Positions 8,114 to 15,980 of a stretch of DNA of 64,000 nt are shown in pieces. Source of the stretch: Microbacterium foliorum (GTDB taxonomy: Bacteria > Actinomycetota > Actinomycetes > Actinomycetales > Microbacteriaceae); the NCBI RefSeq assembly GCF_006385575.1, contig NZ_CP041040.1:992001-1056000 (forward strand). Reading direction: 5' to 3'. Under the pieces are notes generated by a model, which was not told the origin of the DNA, searched no databases, and was given only the letters and a program-made list of their open reading frames with translations. Every line of letters starts with the position of its first letter. Within the stretch, counting starts at the first letter, position 1. Made by a program: the position numbers and the translations under genes.

Positions 8114-9079
8114 ATGACGGATGCGATCACCGTCGGCCTGTCCGGTCGGCCCATTCGAGTGGGCCTGGACGTCGGCGGAACCAAGATCGATGCTGTGGCC
8201 GTGTCGCCCGACGGAGACATCCTGGCGCGGCTGCGCCGTCCGACGGGATGGGGCGAGGATGCGGTCGTCGTCAGCATTCTCGATGCCGTCGACGCGCTCG
8301 CCCTCGAAGGAGGATTCGCCCGCTCGGCCGTCGAGTCGGTGGGTGTCGGCATCCCGGGGCTCGTCGACGCGGATACGGGTCGAGTCCTCCATGCCGTGAA
8401 CCTCGGCGTCGAGTCGCTGGATCTCGCCGGTCTCGCCGGTGGGCAGCTGGGAGTCCCCGTTCGCGTCGAGAACGACGTGAAGGCGGCCGCGCTCGGTGCT
8501 GCAGTGCTGCGCGGCATAGACGGCTCCATGGCCTACCTCAACCTCGGCACCGGCGTCGCCGCCGGCATCGTCATCGACGGCACGATCTGGCGTGGCGCGC
8601 GAGGTACCGCCGGTGAGGTCGGTCACCTCTCGGTCGACCCGAACGGTCGGCTCTGCGGCTGCGGGCAGCGCGGCTGCATCGAGACCTTCTGCGGCGGTGG
8701 CGCGCTCGCTCGCGCGTGGAATCGACCGGGCGCTCTGCCGGTGCGCGACATCCTCGACGCGGCCGACGCGGGCGACGAGCGCGCCGCCGGTCTGCGCGCC
8801 GACCTGTTCCACGGCGCGGCTGCTGCCGTGCGGGCCCTCGTGCTCTCCGCAGACGTGGAACGCGTGATCATCGGCGGCGGCCTCACCTCGCTCGGAGAGA
8901 GACTGTTCGCGGGCGTCCGCGGCGCACTGCAGGCGGGCGCCGAGGCCTCGCCCTTCATGCGCTCACTGCACCTGGACGACAGGATCGAACTGCTCCCTGC
9001 CGGCTCTCCCGCCGCGGCCTTCGGGGCAGCGGTCGTCGGCGCAACCACCCCCTCTAAGGAGATCGTTTCCCATGGCTGA
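8114..9079 (+). CDS. ROK family sugar kinase (probable N-acetylglucosamine kinase or glucokinase)
   Basis: A 321-residue cytosolic kinase without a DNA-binding domain. The ATP phosphate motif GLDVGGTKIDAV is near the N-terminus, followed by GIPGLVDADTG, the catalytic region VENDVKAAALGAA, the sugar-contact EVGHLSVDP and the zinc signature CGCGQRGCIE. A ribosome site AGGAG lies 10 bases before the ATG. It overlaps nagB by 8 bases. With nagA and nagB in the region, GlcNAc is the likely substrate, which would give GlcNAc-6-phosphate; glucose cannot be excluded from sequence. Confidence 0.85.
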   Translation: MTDAITVGLSGRPIRVGLDVGGTKIDAVAVSPDGDILARLRRPTGWGEDAVVVSILDAVDALALEGGFARSAVESVGVGIPGLVDADTGRVLHAVNLGVESLDLAGLAGGQLGVPVRVENDVKAAALGAAVLRGIDGSMAYLNLGTGVAAGIVIDGTIWRGARGTAGEVGHLSVDPNGRLCGCGQRGCIETFCGGGALARAWNRPGALPVRDILDAADAGDERAAGLRADLFHGAAAAVRALVLSADVERVIIGGGLTSLGERLFAGVRGALQAGAEASPFMRSLHLDDRIELLPAGSPAAAFGAAVVGATTPSKEIVSHG

Positions 9080-9851
9080 AGTCGTCATCGTCGAGAACGC
9101 AGAAGCAGCTGGCGCCCTGGTCGCCGCCGAGATCGTGGAATTGATCGACGGGCGTCCGGATGCCGTGCTCGGCCTCGCCACCGGCTCGACGCCTCTTCCC
9201 GTGTACAAAGCGCTGCGCGAGAAGCTCGCGGGTCGTGACGTCTCGCAGGTGCGGGGCTTCGCGCTCGACGAGTACGTGGGGATCGACCCGGCTCATCCCG
9301 AGAGCTACCGCTCGGTCATCACCCGCGAGGTCGTGGAGCCCCTCGGGCTCGACCCGCGCCGGATCCACGTGCCCAACGGCGCTCAGGACACGATCCAGCA
9401 CGCGGGCGACGACTACGAGACGGCCATCGAGGCCGCCGGGGGAGTGGACCTGCAGATCCTCGGCATCGGCACCGACGGACACATCGGCTTCAACGAGCCG
9501 GGGTCGTCGTTCGCCTCGCGGACACGAGTCAAGACGCTCACGGTGCAGACACGGGAAGACAACGCGCGCTTCTTCGACTCGATCGACGACGTGCCGAAGC
9601 ACTGCATCACCCAGGGTCTGGGAACGATCCTGCGTGCACGTCACCTCGTGCTGCTCGCCTTCGGCGAGGGCAAGGCTCAGGCCGTCGCGGATGCCGTCGA
9701 AGGGCCGCTGTCGGCCATCCTCCCCGGTTCGGCCATCCAGCTGCACCCGCACGCCACCGTCGTCGTCGACGAGGCCGCCGCGTCGCGTCTCAGGCTCGCC
9801 GACTACTACCGCTACACCTACGCCAACAAGCCGAGCTGGCAGGGCATCTGA
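9072..9851 (+). CDS. nagB: Glucosamine-6-phosphate deaminase
   Basis: A 259-residue cytosolic enzyme converting glucosamine-6-phosphate to fructose-6-phosphate and ammonia, the last step of GlcNAc use. Family motifs are GLATGSTPLPVY, FALDEYVGI, LGIGTDGHIGFNEPGSS and the C-terminal HPHATVVVDE. Length is normal. The ribosome site AAGGAG lies inside the end of the kinase gene, which it overlaps by 8 bases, so the two are coupled. No allosteric extension is evident. Confidence 0.95.
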   Translation: MAEVVIVENAEAAGALVAAEIVELIDGRPDAVLGLATGSTPLPVYKALREKLAGRDVSQVRGFALDEYVGIDPAHPESYRSVITREVVEPLGLDPRRIHVPNGAQDTIQHAGDDYETAIEAAGGVDLQILGIGTDGHIGFNEPGSSFASRTRVKTLTVQTREDNARFFDSIDDVPKHCITQGLGTILRARHLVLLAFGEGKAQAVADAVEGPLSAILPGSAIQLHPHATVVVDEAAASRLRLADYYRYTYANKPSWQGI

Positions 9852-9863
9852 CCCGATCGGCGC

Positions 9864-10271
9864 TCAGGGGCGCGTGACAGGCCACGCGAGCGGCAGCAGG
9901 TGCTCGAGGCTGAGCGGCGCCAGCGGCAGCGTCTCGGCGTCGGTGGGGGTGATCCACCGCAGCTCGGCGAGTTCGGCCTGCACCACCACCTCTGCGGCGG
10001 CGATCGACACCGAGAACGCGTCGGCCACGACCCGGTGACCCGGCTCGTTCGCCGCCTCCGAGACGAACGTTCCGAGGGGCTCCAGGTCGGCCTCGTCGAG
10101 TCGCAGGCCGAGCTCTTCGTGCAGCTCGCGGATCAGCGTCTGCGACGGCGTCTCACCGGGCTCGGGCTTGCCGCCGGGCTGCATGAAGCGCGTCGTGCCC
10201 TGTTTGCGGACCACCAGCACCCTGCCGGCGTCGTCGACGATGACCGCCGCGCTGACGTGGATGTCAGGCAT
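9864..10271 (-). CDS. Nudix hydrolase
   Basis: A 135-residue Nudix protein that should hydrolyse a nucleoside diphosphate linked to another moiety, using Mg2+. The Nudix box is complete (GKPEPGE, then RELHEELGL: G-x5-E-x7-RE-U-x-EE-x-G-U). It overlaps the stop of the upstream FAD oxidase gene by 8 bases, so it is last in a three-gene leftward operon (YrdB, oxidase, Nudix). It converges with nagB 12 bases away. The substrate cannot be predicted. Confidence 0.88.
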   Translation of the reverse strand: MPDIHVSAAVIVDDAGRVLVVRKQGTTRFMQPGGKPEPGETPSQTLIRELHEELGLRLDEADLEPLGTFVSEAANEPGHRVVADAFSVSIAAAEVVVQAELAELRWITPTDAETLPLAPLSLEHLLPLAWPVTRP

Positions 10272-11628
10272 CGGGGGCGAAGACCTTGCCGGGGTTCAGG
10301 ATGCCGAGCGGGTCGAATACGCGGGTGATCTGACGCTGCAGCTCCCACTGGTCGTCTCCCAGCTCGTCGGCCAGCCAGCGGCTCTTCAGCGTTCCGATCC
10401 CGTGCTCGCCGGTCAGTGTGCCGCCGAGCGCGATCGCGGCTCGGAACAGCTCGTCTGCGGCGGCCCAGACCTCAGCGGGGGGTTCGGTGCCCTCGAAGAT
10501 GAAGTTCGGGTGCAGGTTTCCGTCGCCCGCATGCGCCACCGTGGGGATGGTCATCGAGTAGGCCTTCTCGATGCGAGCGATCTCGTCGAACATCGCGGGC
10601 ATCGCGCTGCGCGGCACCGACACGTCTTCGATGAGGGTCGTGCCGAGAGCGGACATGGCGGGGTGCATCGCTCGGCGGATCGCCAGCAGACGCTCGCCTT
10701 CCTCTCGGTCGTGCGAGACCTGCGTCACACCATGGTGGGCCGTCAGGATCTCGGCGATCGTCGTGGCTTCGGCGACGGCGGCCGGGCCATCGGTCTGAAT
10801 CGTCAGCTGCGCGCTCCCGGCTGCGGGGGAGGGCAGCTCGAGCAGGGCGGCGACCGCGGCGAGGCTGGCGGAGTCCATGAGCTCCATGATCGCCGGCTGC
10901 GCGCCAGACGCGGTGACCGCGGCGGATGCGGATGCCGCTGTGCGCACGTCGGGGAAGATCGCCGTCACCGTGCAGGTGGTTCCCTCGACGAGTCGGCGCA
11001 GCTTCAGGGTGGCGCCGACGACCACGCCGAGAGTGCCCTCCGAGCCGATCACGAGAGAGGTGAGGTCGAGTCCGGTCACGCCTTTGACGCTGCGGTGGCC
11101 GAGGCGCATCAGACGGCCGTCTGCGAGCACCAGGTCGACCCCGAGGACAGCGTCCTTCACGACGCCGTACTTCGCGCAGAGCAGCCCGCCTGCCCCGGTG
11201 GCGATGTTGCCGCCGACGGTCGAGATCGCGCGGCTGGCGGGATCGGGCGCCCACCAGAGTCCGTGCTCGGCCAGCACGTCGTTGAGGTCGGCGTTGAGGA
11301 TGCCGGGTTCGACGACGGCGAGCAGGTCATCTGCGCGGATCTCGTGGATCGCGGTCATCCGACGGGTGGAGAGGACGATCTCACCCTCGCCGCCGTTCGC
11401 CGCTCCGGCGAGGCCGGTGCCCGCCCCGCGCACCACGACCGGGGTCTCCGTCCGGGTGGCGATACGCATCACGGTCTGGACGTGTTCGACGGTCTCGGCA
11501 TGCACGACCGCGAGCGGCTGACCCGGCGCCGCGTGCCCTGACCGGTCGGCGCGGGCCTCTTCGAGGGTCGCGGCATCGATGTCGACGATGTCGCCGAGCG
11601 CGGCGACGAGCTGGTCGAGAGTGCTCAT
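10264..11628 (-). CDS. FAD-binding oxidase of the GlcD family (glycolate / D-lactate / 2-hydroxyacid dehydrogenase)
   Basis: A 454-residue vanillyl-alcohol-oxidase-type flavoprotein. The N-terminal PP-loop FAD domain contains VVVRGAGTGLAGAANG, TVGGNIATGAGG and GVTGLDL; the C-terminal cap has AHAGDGNLHPN, GEHGIGTLK and LNPGKVF. Members oxidise a 2-hydroxyacid to the 2-oxoacid and pass electrons to a quinone or partner. Substrate could be D-lactate or glycolate. The chosen ATG at 11628 overlaps the YrdB stop by 4 bases; reading further upstream runs into antisense of other genes. Confidence 0.88.
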   Translation of the reverse strand: MSTLDQLVAALGDIVDIDAATLEEARADRSGHAAPGQPLAVVHAETVEHVQTVMRIATRTETPVVVRGAGTGLAGAANGGEGEIVLSTRRMTAIHEIRADDLLAVVEPGILNADLNDVLAEHGLWWAPDPASRAISTVGGNIATGAGGLLCAKYGVVKDAVLGVDLVLADGRLMRLGHRSVKGVTGLDLTSLVIGSEGTLGVVVGATLKLRRLVEGTTCTVTAIFPDVRTAASASAAVTASGAQPAIMELMDSASLAAVAALLELPSPAAGSAQLTIQTDGPAAVAEATTIAEILTAHHGVTQVSHDREEGERLLAIRRAMHPAMSALGTTLIEDVSVPRSAMPAMFDEIARIEKAYSMTIPTVAHAGDGNLHPNFIFEGTEPPAEVWAAADELFRAAIALGGTLTGEHGIGTLKSRWLADELGDDQWELQRQITRVFDPLGILNPGKVFAPDA

Positions 11629-11996
11629 CGGATGCGACGCCGACCGCTCACCACGCCGGCTCCGACAGCGACCACGGCGAATGCGGTGCCGATGATCGGC
11701 TGGTCCATCAGCCACCACGCGATCGTGACACCGACGTAGATCAGCAGCTCGACCACGACCCGCAGGAACGGGTGCAGACGCAGCACAGGCCGAGGGGAGA
11801 GGAAGAGAGCCCAGATCAGGATCACGACGATCGGAGCGCCGATGCCGATGACGATGTTCCACGGGAACGGCCACATCGCGAATCCCCACAGCGCGAGCGT
11901 GCCCACGGCGACGATCAGGACCACCGATCGGATGATGTCGAGGGGAGCGATGCTGGGGCGGTCGACGCCGGGGACGGAGGCGGGATCCTGGGACAT
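11625..11996 (-). CDS. YrdB family small membrane protein (DUF2568)
   Basis: A 123-residue protein with four hydrophobic stretches (about residues 20-42, 45-66, 76-95 and 99-115) and a short charged N-terminus ending in a basic tail GRRRIR. Sequence style and size fit the YrdB/DUF2568 family of integral membrane proteins of unknown function. It starts the leftward operon with the FAD oxidase and Nudix genes, overlapping the oxidase by 4 bases. Confidence 0.7.
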   Translation of the reverse strand: MSQDPASVPGVDRPSIAPLDIIRSVVLIVAVGTLALWGFAMWPFPWNIVIGIGAPIVVILIWALFLSPRPVLRLHPFLRVVVELLIYVGVTIAWWLMDQPIIGTAFAVVAVGAGVVSGRRRIR

Positions 11997-12026
11997 GGAT
12001 CCAGTCTATTCGCCGCCGATGGCGGG

Positions 12027-14318
12027 TCAGAGCGCGGGGACGCCCTCTTCTGCAGCGGGGACGACCGCGTCGACTGCCGGCGAAGTCTCGTCGACGGGGG
12101 CGGTCTCTTCTTCGACCGTCGGCTCCACCGGAGGAGCCGTCTCTGTCGGAGCGGAAGGTTCGACGGGAGCGGCCGGTTCGGGAGCCGGGGTCTCGGGAAC
12201 CACCTCTGCATCCGGAGTCTCGACCACGGTCGCGGGCGCTGTCTCGTCCGGGCCAGCGGGTGCCGCCACGTCCGTCGGCTCCGGCACGGGCACGGCCGTG
12301 TCGTCCGGCGTCGGCACGGGCGTGGTCTCGACGGCATCTTCGGCAGGTGCACCGCACGCGGGCGCGAGTAGAACGGATTTGGGGTTCACCCCGAGCGCCG
12401 AGAGGCTTGTGGTGACCGGCAGGAGCGGACCGGCCGCCGTCACATAGTGGATCTCGACGGTCGCGCCGAGGATGATCTGCACGAGTCCCGGGCGCAGCTC
12501 GATAGTTCCGGTTCCGGCGTCGCTCAGCGATGTGCTGTCCGCACCGCCGTGGCTACCGTCGAGCAGGGCCTCGATGTCGGCGCCCGGGTCACCGGACACG
12601 TTCAGAGTCACATACGTGATGGCTCGACCGTCGAGACAGATATCGGCGAGGGTCACCACGATCGGGGTCGTGGGTGCCGCGGGTTCTCCGGGGGTCTCTT
12701 CTCCGGGGGTTTCTTCGCCCGGGGTTTCTTCGCCCGGGGTCTCTTCTCCGGGGGTCTCTTCTCCGGGGGTCTCTTCTCCGGGGGTCTCTTCGCCGGGGGT
12801 CTCTTCCCCGGGGGTCTCTTCGCCGGGGGTCTCTTCCCCGGGGGTTTCTTCGCCGGGGGTCTCTTCTCCGGGGGTTTCTTCGCCCGGGGTCTCTTCTCCG
12901 GGGGTTTCCTCGCCCGGGGTCTCTTCGCCCGGAGTCTCTTCTCCCGGAGTTCCCTCCTCGGGGACATCCTCTTCCGGTGACGGCTTCGATGTCTCCACCG
13001 GAGAGGGCGCTGCGACGATAGCGGGCGCGATGTCCTCTGAGGGCTGAGGGGTGATGGGTGCGTCGACGGGGGGCGTGACCGGCTCGGGCTCGGGTTCGGG
13101 CTCCACATCGTCGTCGACCGGTGTCTTCTCGTCGGACATCGATTCGTCGGGCCCGACGTCGGAACTGATCGACGAGGAGTCCCTGTCGCCGGCGCTGGGA
13201 AGCGATGCGACCGGTGTCACTCCGGCGAGGGTCGGGACGATGGTCGCGGCCGCCACGACGCCCGCAACCACCAGGGCGGCTGAACCGGCGCCGACGAGCG
13301 CGCCGACACCGCTGAAGATGCCGCCGCTCGCAGCGCTGCCTGCGCCGCCTCCTGCTGCGCCGCCTCCAGCCGCGCCGCCTCCGGCTGCGCCGCCTCCGGC
13401 TGCGCCGCCTCCGGCCGTGCTGCTCGAGGAGCCGCCCGTTGCCGCTCCTGTGACGACGACCGCACCCTCGGTGATTCCTGAGGGCATGGCTGCGAGCGCG
13501 ACGATCGGCGTGCCACCGCCCTGGAGCGTGGCGAGATACCCTGCGGCACCCGTGACGCCGAGGACGAGCGGCAGCAGCACGAGGGCGAGTCGCGTCGACA
13601 CGTCCTTCGCCTCGGCGGCGACGATCATGCAGCGTGCGCATTCGTCGAGGTGCTGCTCGAGACGGTTGTGGTCTCGCGTGCTGAGATTGCCGCGTGAGTA
13701 CGCGCCCAGGTGCTCGATGGTCCATTGGCAGTCGGAGCCGGCCGCCGCACTGCGGAGGTGAGCCTGGATCCACGCCTCGCGAAGCCCTTCGCGCGCCCGG
13801 AATGCGAGCTGCGAGACGGCGCCCGCCTTCATGCCGAGGAGCGTTGCGGCCTCCTGAGGCTTCATCTGCTCGATCTCGGTGTACCAGAGCACCTCCTGCC
13901 AGCGGGAGGGAAGGCTGCGGAACGCCTGCGCGGTCAGGCTGCGGTCGAGGGCCTCGTTGGCCGCCTGGTCTGTGCTGTCGGGGTCGGCGACGCTGTCGAG
14001 TTCGTCGATCGCGGATTCGCGCCGAGAACGCCCCCAGGCGGCGGCGGTGTTGCGGATGCTCGTGAACAGATAGGCGCGGAAGGAGCCGTTGGGCCCGCCG
14101 CCCTTGATGATCGCCTGATAGATGCGGGTGTAGGACTCCTGCACCAGATCGTCGGGGTCGATCGACGACGTGATCGACCGAGCGACGGACATACCGGACG
14201 GGTAGTGCCGCCTCCAGAGTTCACCGAAGGCCGCTGCGTCACCCGAGCGGGTGCGCAGGACGAGATCGGCGTCGGCGATCGTTTCGTCGTGCGAAGTGCT
14301 GTCCTGATCCACAGTCAT
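12027..14318 (-). CDS. ECF sigma factor fused to zinc-binding anti-sigma-like domain, membrane segments and a long repeat-rich tail
   Basis: A 763-residue protein, about four times the length of a normal ECF sigma factor. Region 2 lies at about residues 28-97 (DPDDLVQESYTRIYQ) and region 4 at about 128-183. A ZAS-type zinc motif follows (H223-x3-C227-x2-C230), then hydrophobic segments at about 243-262 and 318-350, separated by a Gly/Ala linker. The tail has acidic EP and PT stretches, 17 tandem EETPG pentapeptides, a small possibly folded module (LADICLDGRAITYVTLNVSG...) and a Pro/Ala/Glu-rich end. This resembles actinobacterial ECF groups whose anti-sigma domain is fused to the sigma. The signal and target promoters are unknown. 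No partner anti-sigma gene is adjacent. Confidence 0.85.
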   Translation of the reverse strand: MTVDQDSTSHDETIADADLVLRTRSGDAAAFGELWRRHYPSGMSVARSITSSIDPDDLVQESYTRIYQAIIKGGGPNGSFRAYLFTSIRNTAAAWGRSRRESAIDELDSVADPDSTDQAANEALDRSLTAQAFRSLPSRWQEVLWYTEIEQMKPQEAATLLGMKAGAVSQLAFRAREGLREAWIQAHLRSAAAGSDCQWTIEHLGAYSRGNLSTRDHNRLEQHLDECARCMIVAAEAKDVSTRLALVLLPLVLGVTGAAGYLATLQGGGTPIVALAAMPSGITEGAVVVTGAATGGSSSSTAGGGAAGGGAAGGGAAGGGAAGGGAGSAASGGIFSGVGALVGAGSAALVVAGVVAAATIVPTLAGVTPVASLPSAGDRDSSSISSDVGPDESMSDEKTPVDDDVEPEPEPEPVTPPVDAPITPQPSEDIAPAIVAAPSPVETSKPSPEEDVPEEGTPGEETPGEETPGEETPGEETPGEETPGEETPGEETPGEETPGEETPGEETPGEETPGEETPGEETPGEETPGEETPGEETPGEETPGEPAAPTTPIVVTLADICLDGRAITYVTLNVSGDPGADIEALLDGSHGGADSTSLSDAGTGTIELRPGLVQIILGATVEIHYVTAAGPLLPVTTSLSALGVNPKSVLLAPACGAPAEDAVETTPVPTPDDTAVPVPEPTDVAAPAGPDETAPATVVETPDAEVVPETPAPEPAAPVEPSAPTETAPPVEPTVEEETAPVDETSPAVDAVVPAAEEGVPAL
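12688..12957. repeat. 15-bp tandem repeat, 17 units plus one diverged unit, coding for EETPG
   Basis: Plus-strand unit CCGGGGGTCTCTTCT repeats head to tail 17 times (12688-12942), with synonymous C/T and G/C changes, followed by a diverged 18th unit coding GTPG. The unit is a multiple of three, so gain or loss of copies keeps the ECF sigma gene in frame and only changes tail length. Confidence 0.95.
13341..13415. repeat. 15-bp tandem repeat, 5 units, coding for a Gly/Ala linker
   Basis: Five head-to-tail copies of TGCGCCGCCTCCGGC, with small changes in the first three, encode repeated AGGGA on the minus strand inside the ECF sigma gene, between its two hydrophobic segments. This is a second independent in-frame minisatellite in the same gene. 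Confidence 0.9.
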
Positions 14319-14813
14319 CCATCTGTCGTGGAGCGCGAGTGCGCCTCCACATGAAGAGACGCGTGAACCCCATTTTCATCACGCGCCATCTCCATTCTCT
14401 CTCCAATCTCTCAGGCTTGCCACCCCTTCCGAGAAACTGATCGCAAATTTCTGGACTCCTATAAATGCCTGGTCACGGGCAGATCGATCGGTTCTGGAGG
14501 GCATCCTGAAAAAAAGATCTGGGAAATCGCGTAATGAATCGGCGTCGACGTCGTCTCATCACTAGAGACAGCCATGGGGCTCCACCGGGGGGCGGAGCTC
14601 AGGCGCTGGTGCAAGGGGTAAGTGCACCGGCATGGCGGGTCGGGCACCTCGGGGGAGGAGCGCTCGGCCCGCCAGCTCTCGCACATGGGAGGGAAATGTG
14701 ACGGGGCCGCCGATCTGGGGAACGGCGGCCCCTCACCCACTCGGACGGCATGGCCGGAGCGAGCACGCCCGCGCCCCGATGCGCTCGCGACATCGCGCCG
14801 CGCGTCAGTGGGT
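14319..14813. other. Intergenic region between the ECF sigma gene and nagA (about 495 bp)
   Basis: No convincing gene was found. The part nearest the sigma gene (about 14441-14535) is unusually AT-rich for this genome, with TATAAA at 14460-14465 and an A7 run at 14509-14515. It is the expected place for the sigma gene's promoter, but no standard ECF -35/-10 pair could be fixed. The part nearest nagA holds a hairpin terminator (14703-14732). Confidence 0.6.
14703..14732 (-). terminator. Hairpin terminator downstream of nagA
   Basis: A 10-bp perfect inverted repeat, GGGGCCGCCG (14703-14712) and CGGCGGCCCC (14723-14732), with a 10-base loop, lies 81 bases past the nagA stop in the direction of transcription. 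No clear U-tract follows, which is common in actinobacterial terminators. Confidence 0.7.
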
Positions 14814-15980
14814 TCATGGGCGATCGCCCACCCACACGCGCTCGACCCGCAGCTCTGCATCGAGAAGTACGGCGTCAGCGACGTAGCCGACCGCGAGGCG
14901 GCCGAGTCGATCGCCGTATCCGATCGCGGCTGCCGGAGTCTCGGTGAGTGCGCGCACCGCCTCCGCCAGCGGTGCTCCCGCAGCGGTCGCCCGGCGCAGC
15001 GCGTCGTCCTGGGTGAGGGTTGACCCCGCGATCGATCCGGTGTCGTCCGCGCGCGCGATGCCGTCTTCGACCGTCACACTCACGGTTCCCAGGTCATAGC
15101 GCCCGTCGGCACTGCCCGCGGCAGCCATCGCGTCGGTGATGAGCGCCACGCGGCCGGGTGCCGAGTCGAACACGAGTTTGATCACGTGCGGATCGAGGTG
15201 CACGTCGTCGGCGATCACCTCGAGCACGACACGGTGGTCGGCGGCTGCGGCCAGCACCGGCCCTGGCGCGCGATGGTGGATGCCGGGCATGGCGTTGAAC
15301 GCATGGGTCAGCACGGTCGCACCCGCGTCGAAGGCCGCCACAGCCATCGCGGCATCCGCGCTCGTGTGGCCCACCGCCGCCACAGTTCCGGCCTCGACGA
15401 TGAGTCGGATAGCGTCGAGTCCGCCCGGAAGCTCGGGCGCGATCGTCACCTGCCGGATCGTGCCGCGGCCGGCATCGAGCAGCCGAGCGACATCCTCGCT
15501 GCCCGGAGCCAGCAGCAGGGTCGGCTCGTGCGCTCCATGGTGCGCGGGGTCGAGGAACGGCCCCTCCAGATGCGAGCCGAGGATGTCGGCATCCGTCTGC
15601 ATCAGGTCGGCGATCTGCGCCACGCGCTGCGCGAGGGCGTCGACCGGCGCGGTGACGAGTGAGATCACCGATCGGGTGGTGCCGTGAGAGCGGTGCAGAG
15701 CGCGAGCCGCGCGGATCGCTTCCGCGCCGTCGTCGAACGAGGCGCCGGCTCCTCCGTGGCAGTGGATGTCGATGAAGCCGGGTGTGAGCACGGCATCCGG
15801 TCCGGCGACGGCCGTCGCATCGACGACCTCGTCTGCAGCGCTCCAGGTCTGCCCGGTTCCGAGGGCGACGACCCGGCCGTCTTCGATCCGCACCCAGGCG
15901 TCCGCGACCTCGGCGCCGTGGTCGATCAGCCGGGCCGAGTGGATGACGAGCGACCCTGTCGCTGCGGAATCGGTGGTCAT
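14814..15980 (-). CDS. nagA: N-acetylglucosamine-6-phosphate deacetylase
   Basis: A 388-residue amidohydrolase that removes acetate from GlcNAc-6-phosphate, giving the substrate of NagB. Motifs visible: metal ligands in FIDIHCHGG, the substrate loop SHLEGPFL, VGHTSA, THAFNAMP, and the catalytic aspartate in LITDAMAAAG. Length is normal. It overlaps the upstream GH20 gene by 4 bases (ATGA), so hexosaminidase and deacetylase are made together. It lies 5 kb from nagB and the ROK genes, on the opposite strand. Confidence 0.95.
   Translation of the reverse strand: MTTDSAATGSLVIHSARLIDHGAEVADAWVRIEDGRVVALGTGQTWSAADEVVDATAVAGPDAVLTPGFIDIHCHGGAGASFDDGAEAIRAARALHRSHGTTRSVISLVTAPVDALAQRVAQIADLMQTDADILGSHLEGPFLDPAHHGAHEPTLLLAPGSEDVARLLDAGRGTIRQVTIAPELPGGLDAIRLIVEAGTVAAVGHTSADAAMAVAAFDAGATVLTHAFNAMPGIHHRAPGPVLAAAADHRVVLEVIADDVHLDPHVIKLVFDSAPGRVALITDAMAAAGSADGRYDLGTVSVTVEDGIARADDTGSIAGSTLTQDDALRRATAAGAPLAEAVRALTETPAAAIGYGDRLGRLAVGYVADAVLLDAELRVERVWVGDRP

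Noticed and set aside
12688..12957. Possible CRISPR array
   Set aside because: Units are 15 bp, contiguous and without spacers, and they encode a pentapeptide in frame. No cas genes are present.
12472..13047. Plus-strand frames coding repeated SSPGV or LRGSL across the tandem repeat
   Set aside because: Any frame through a 15-bp repeat stays open; these frames have no domain, no ribosome site, and lie antisense to the well-supported sigma factor gene.
14459..14860. A 133-codon minus-strand frame in the intergenic region before nagA
   Set aside because: It overlaps the nagA terminator and the nagA 3' end, shows no codon-bias signature of a gene and no recognisable motif.
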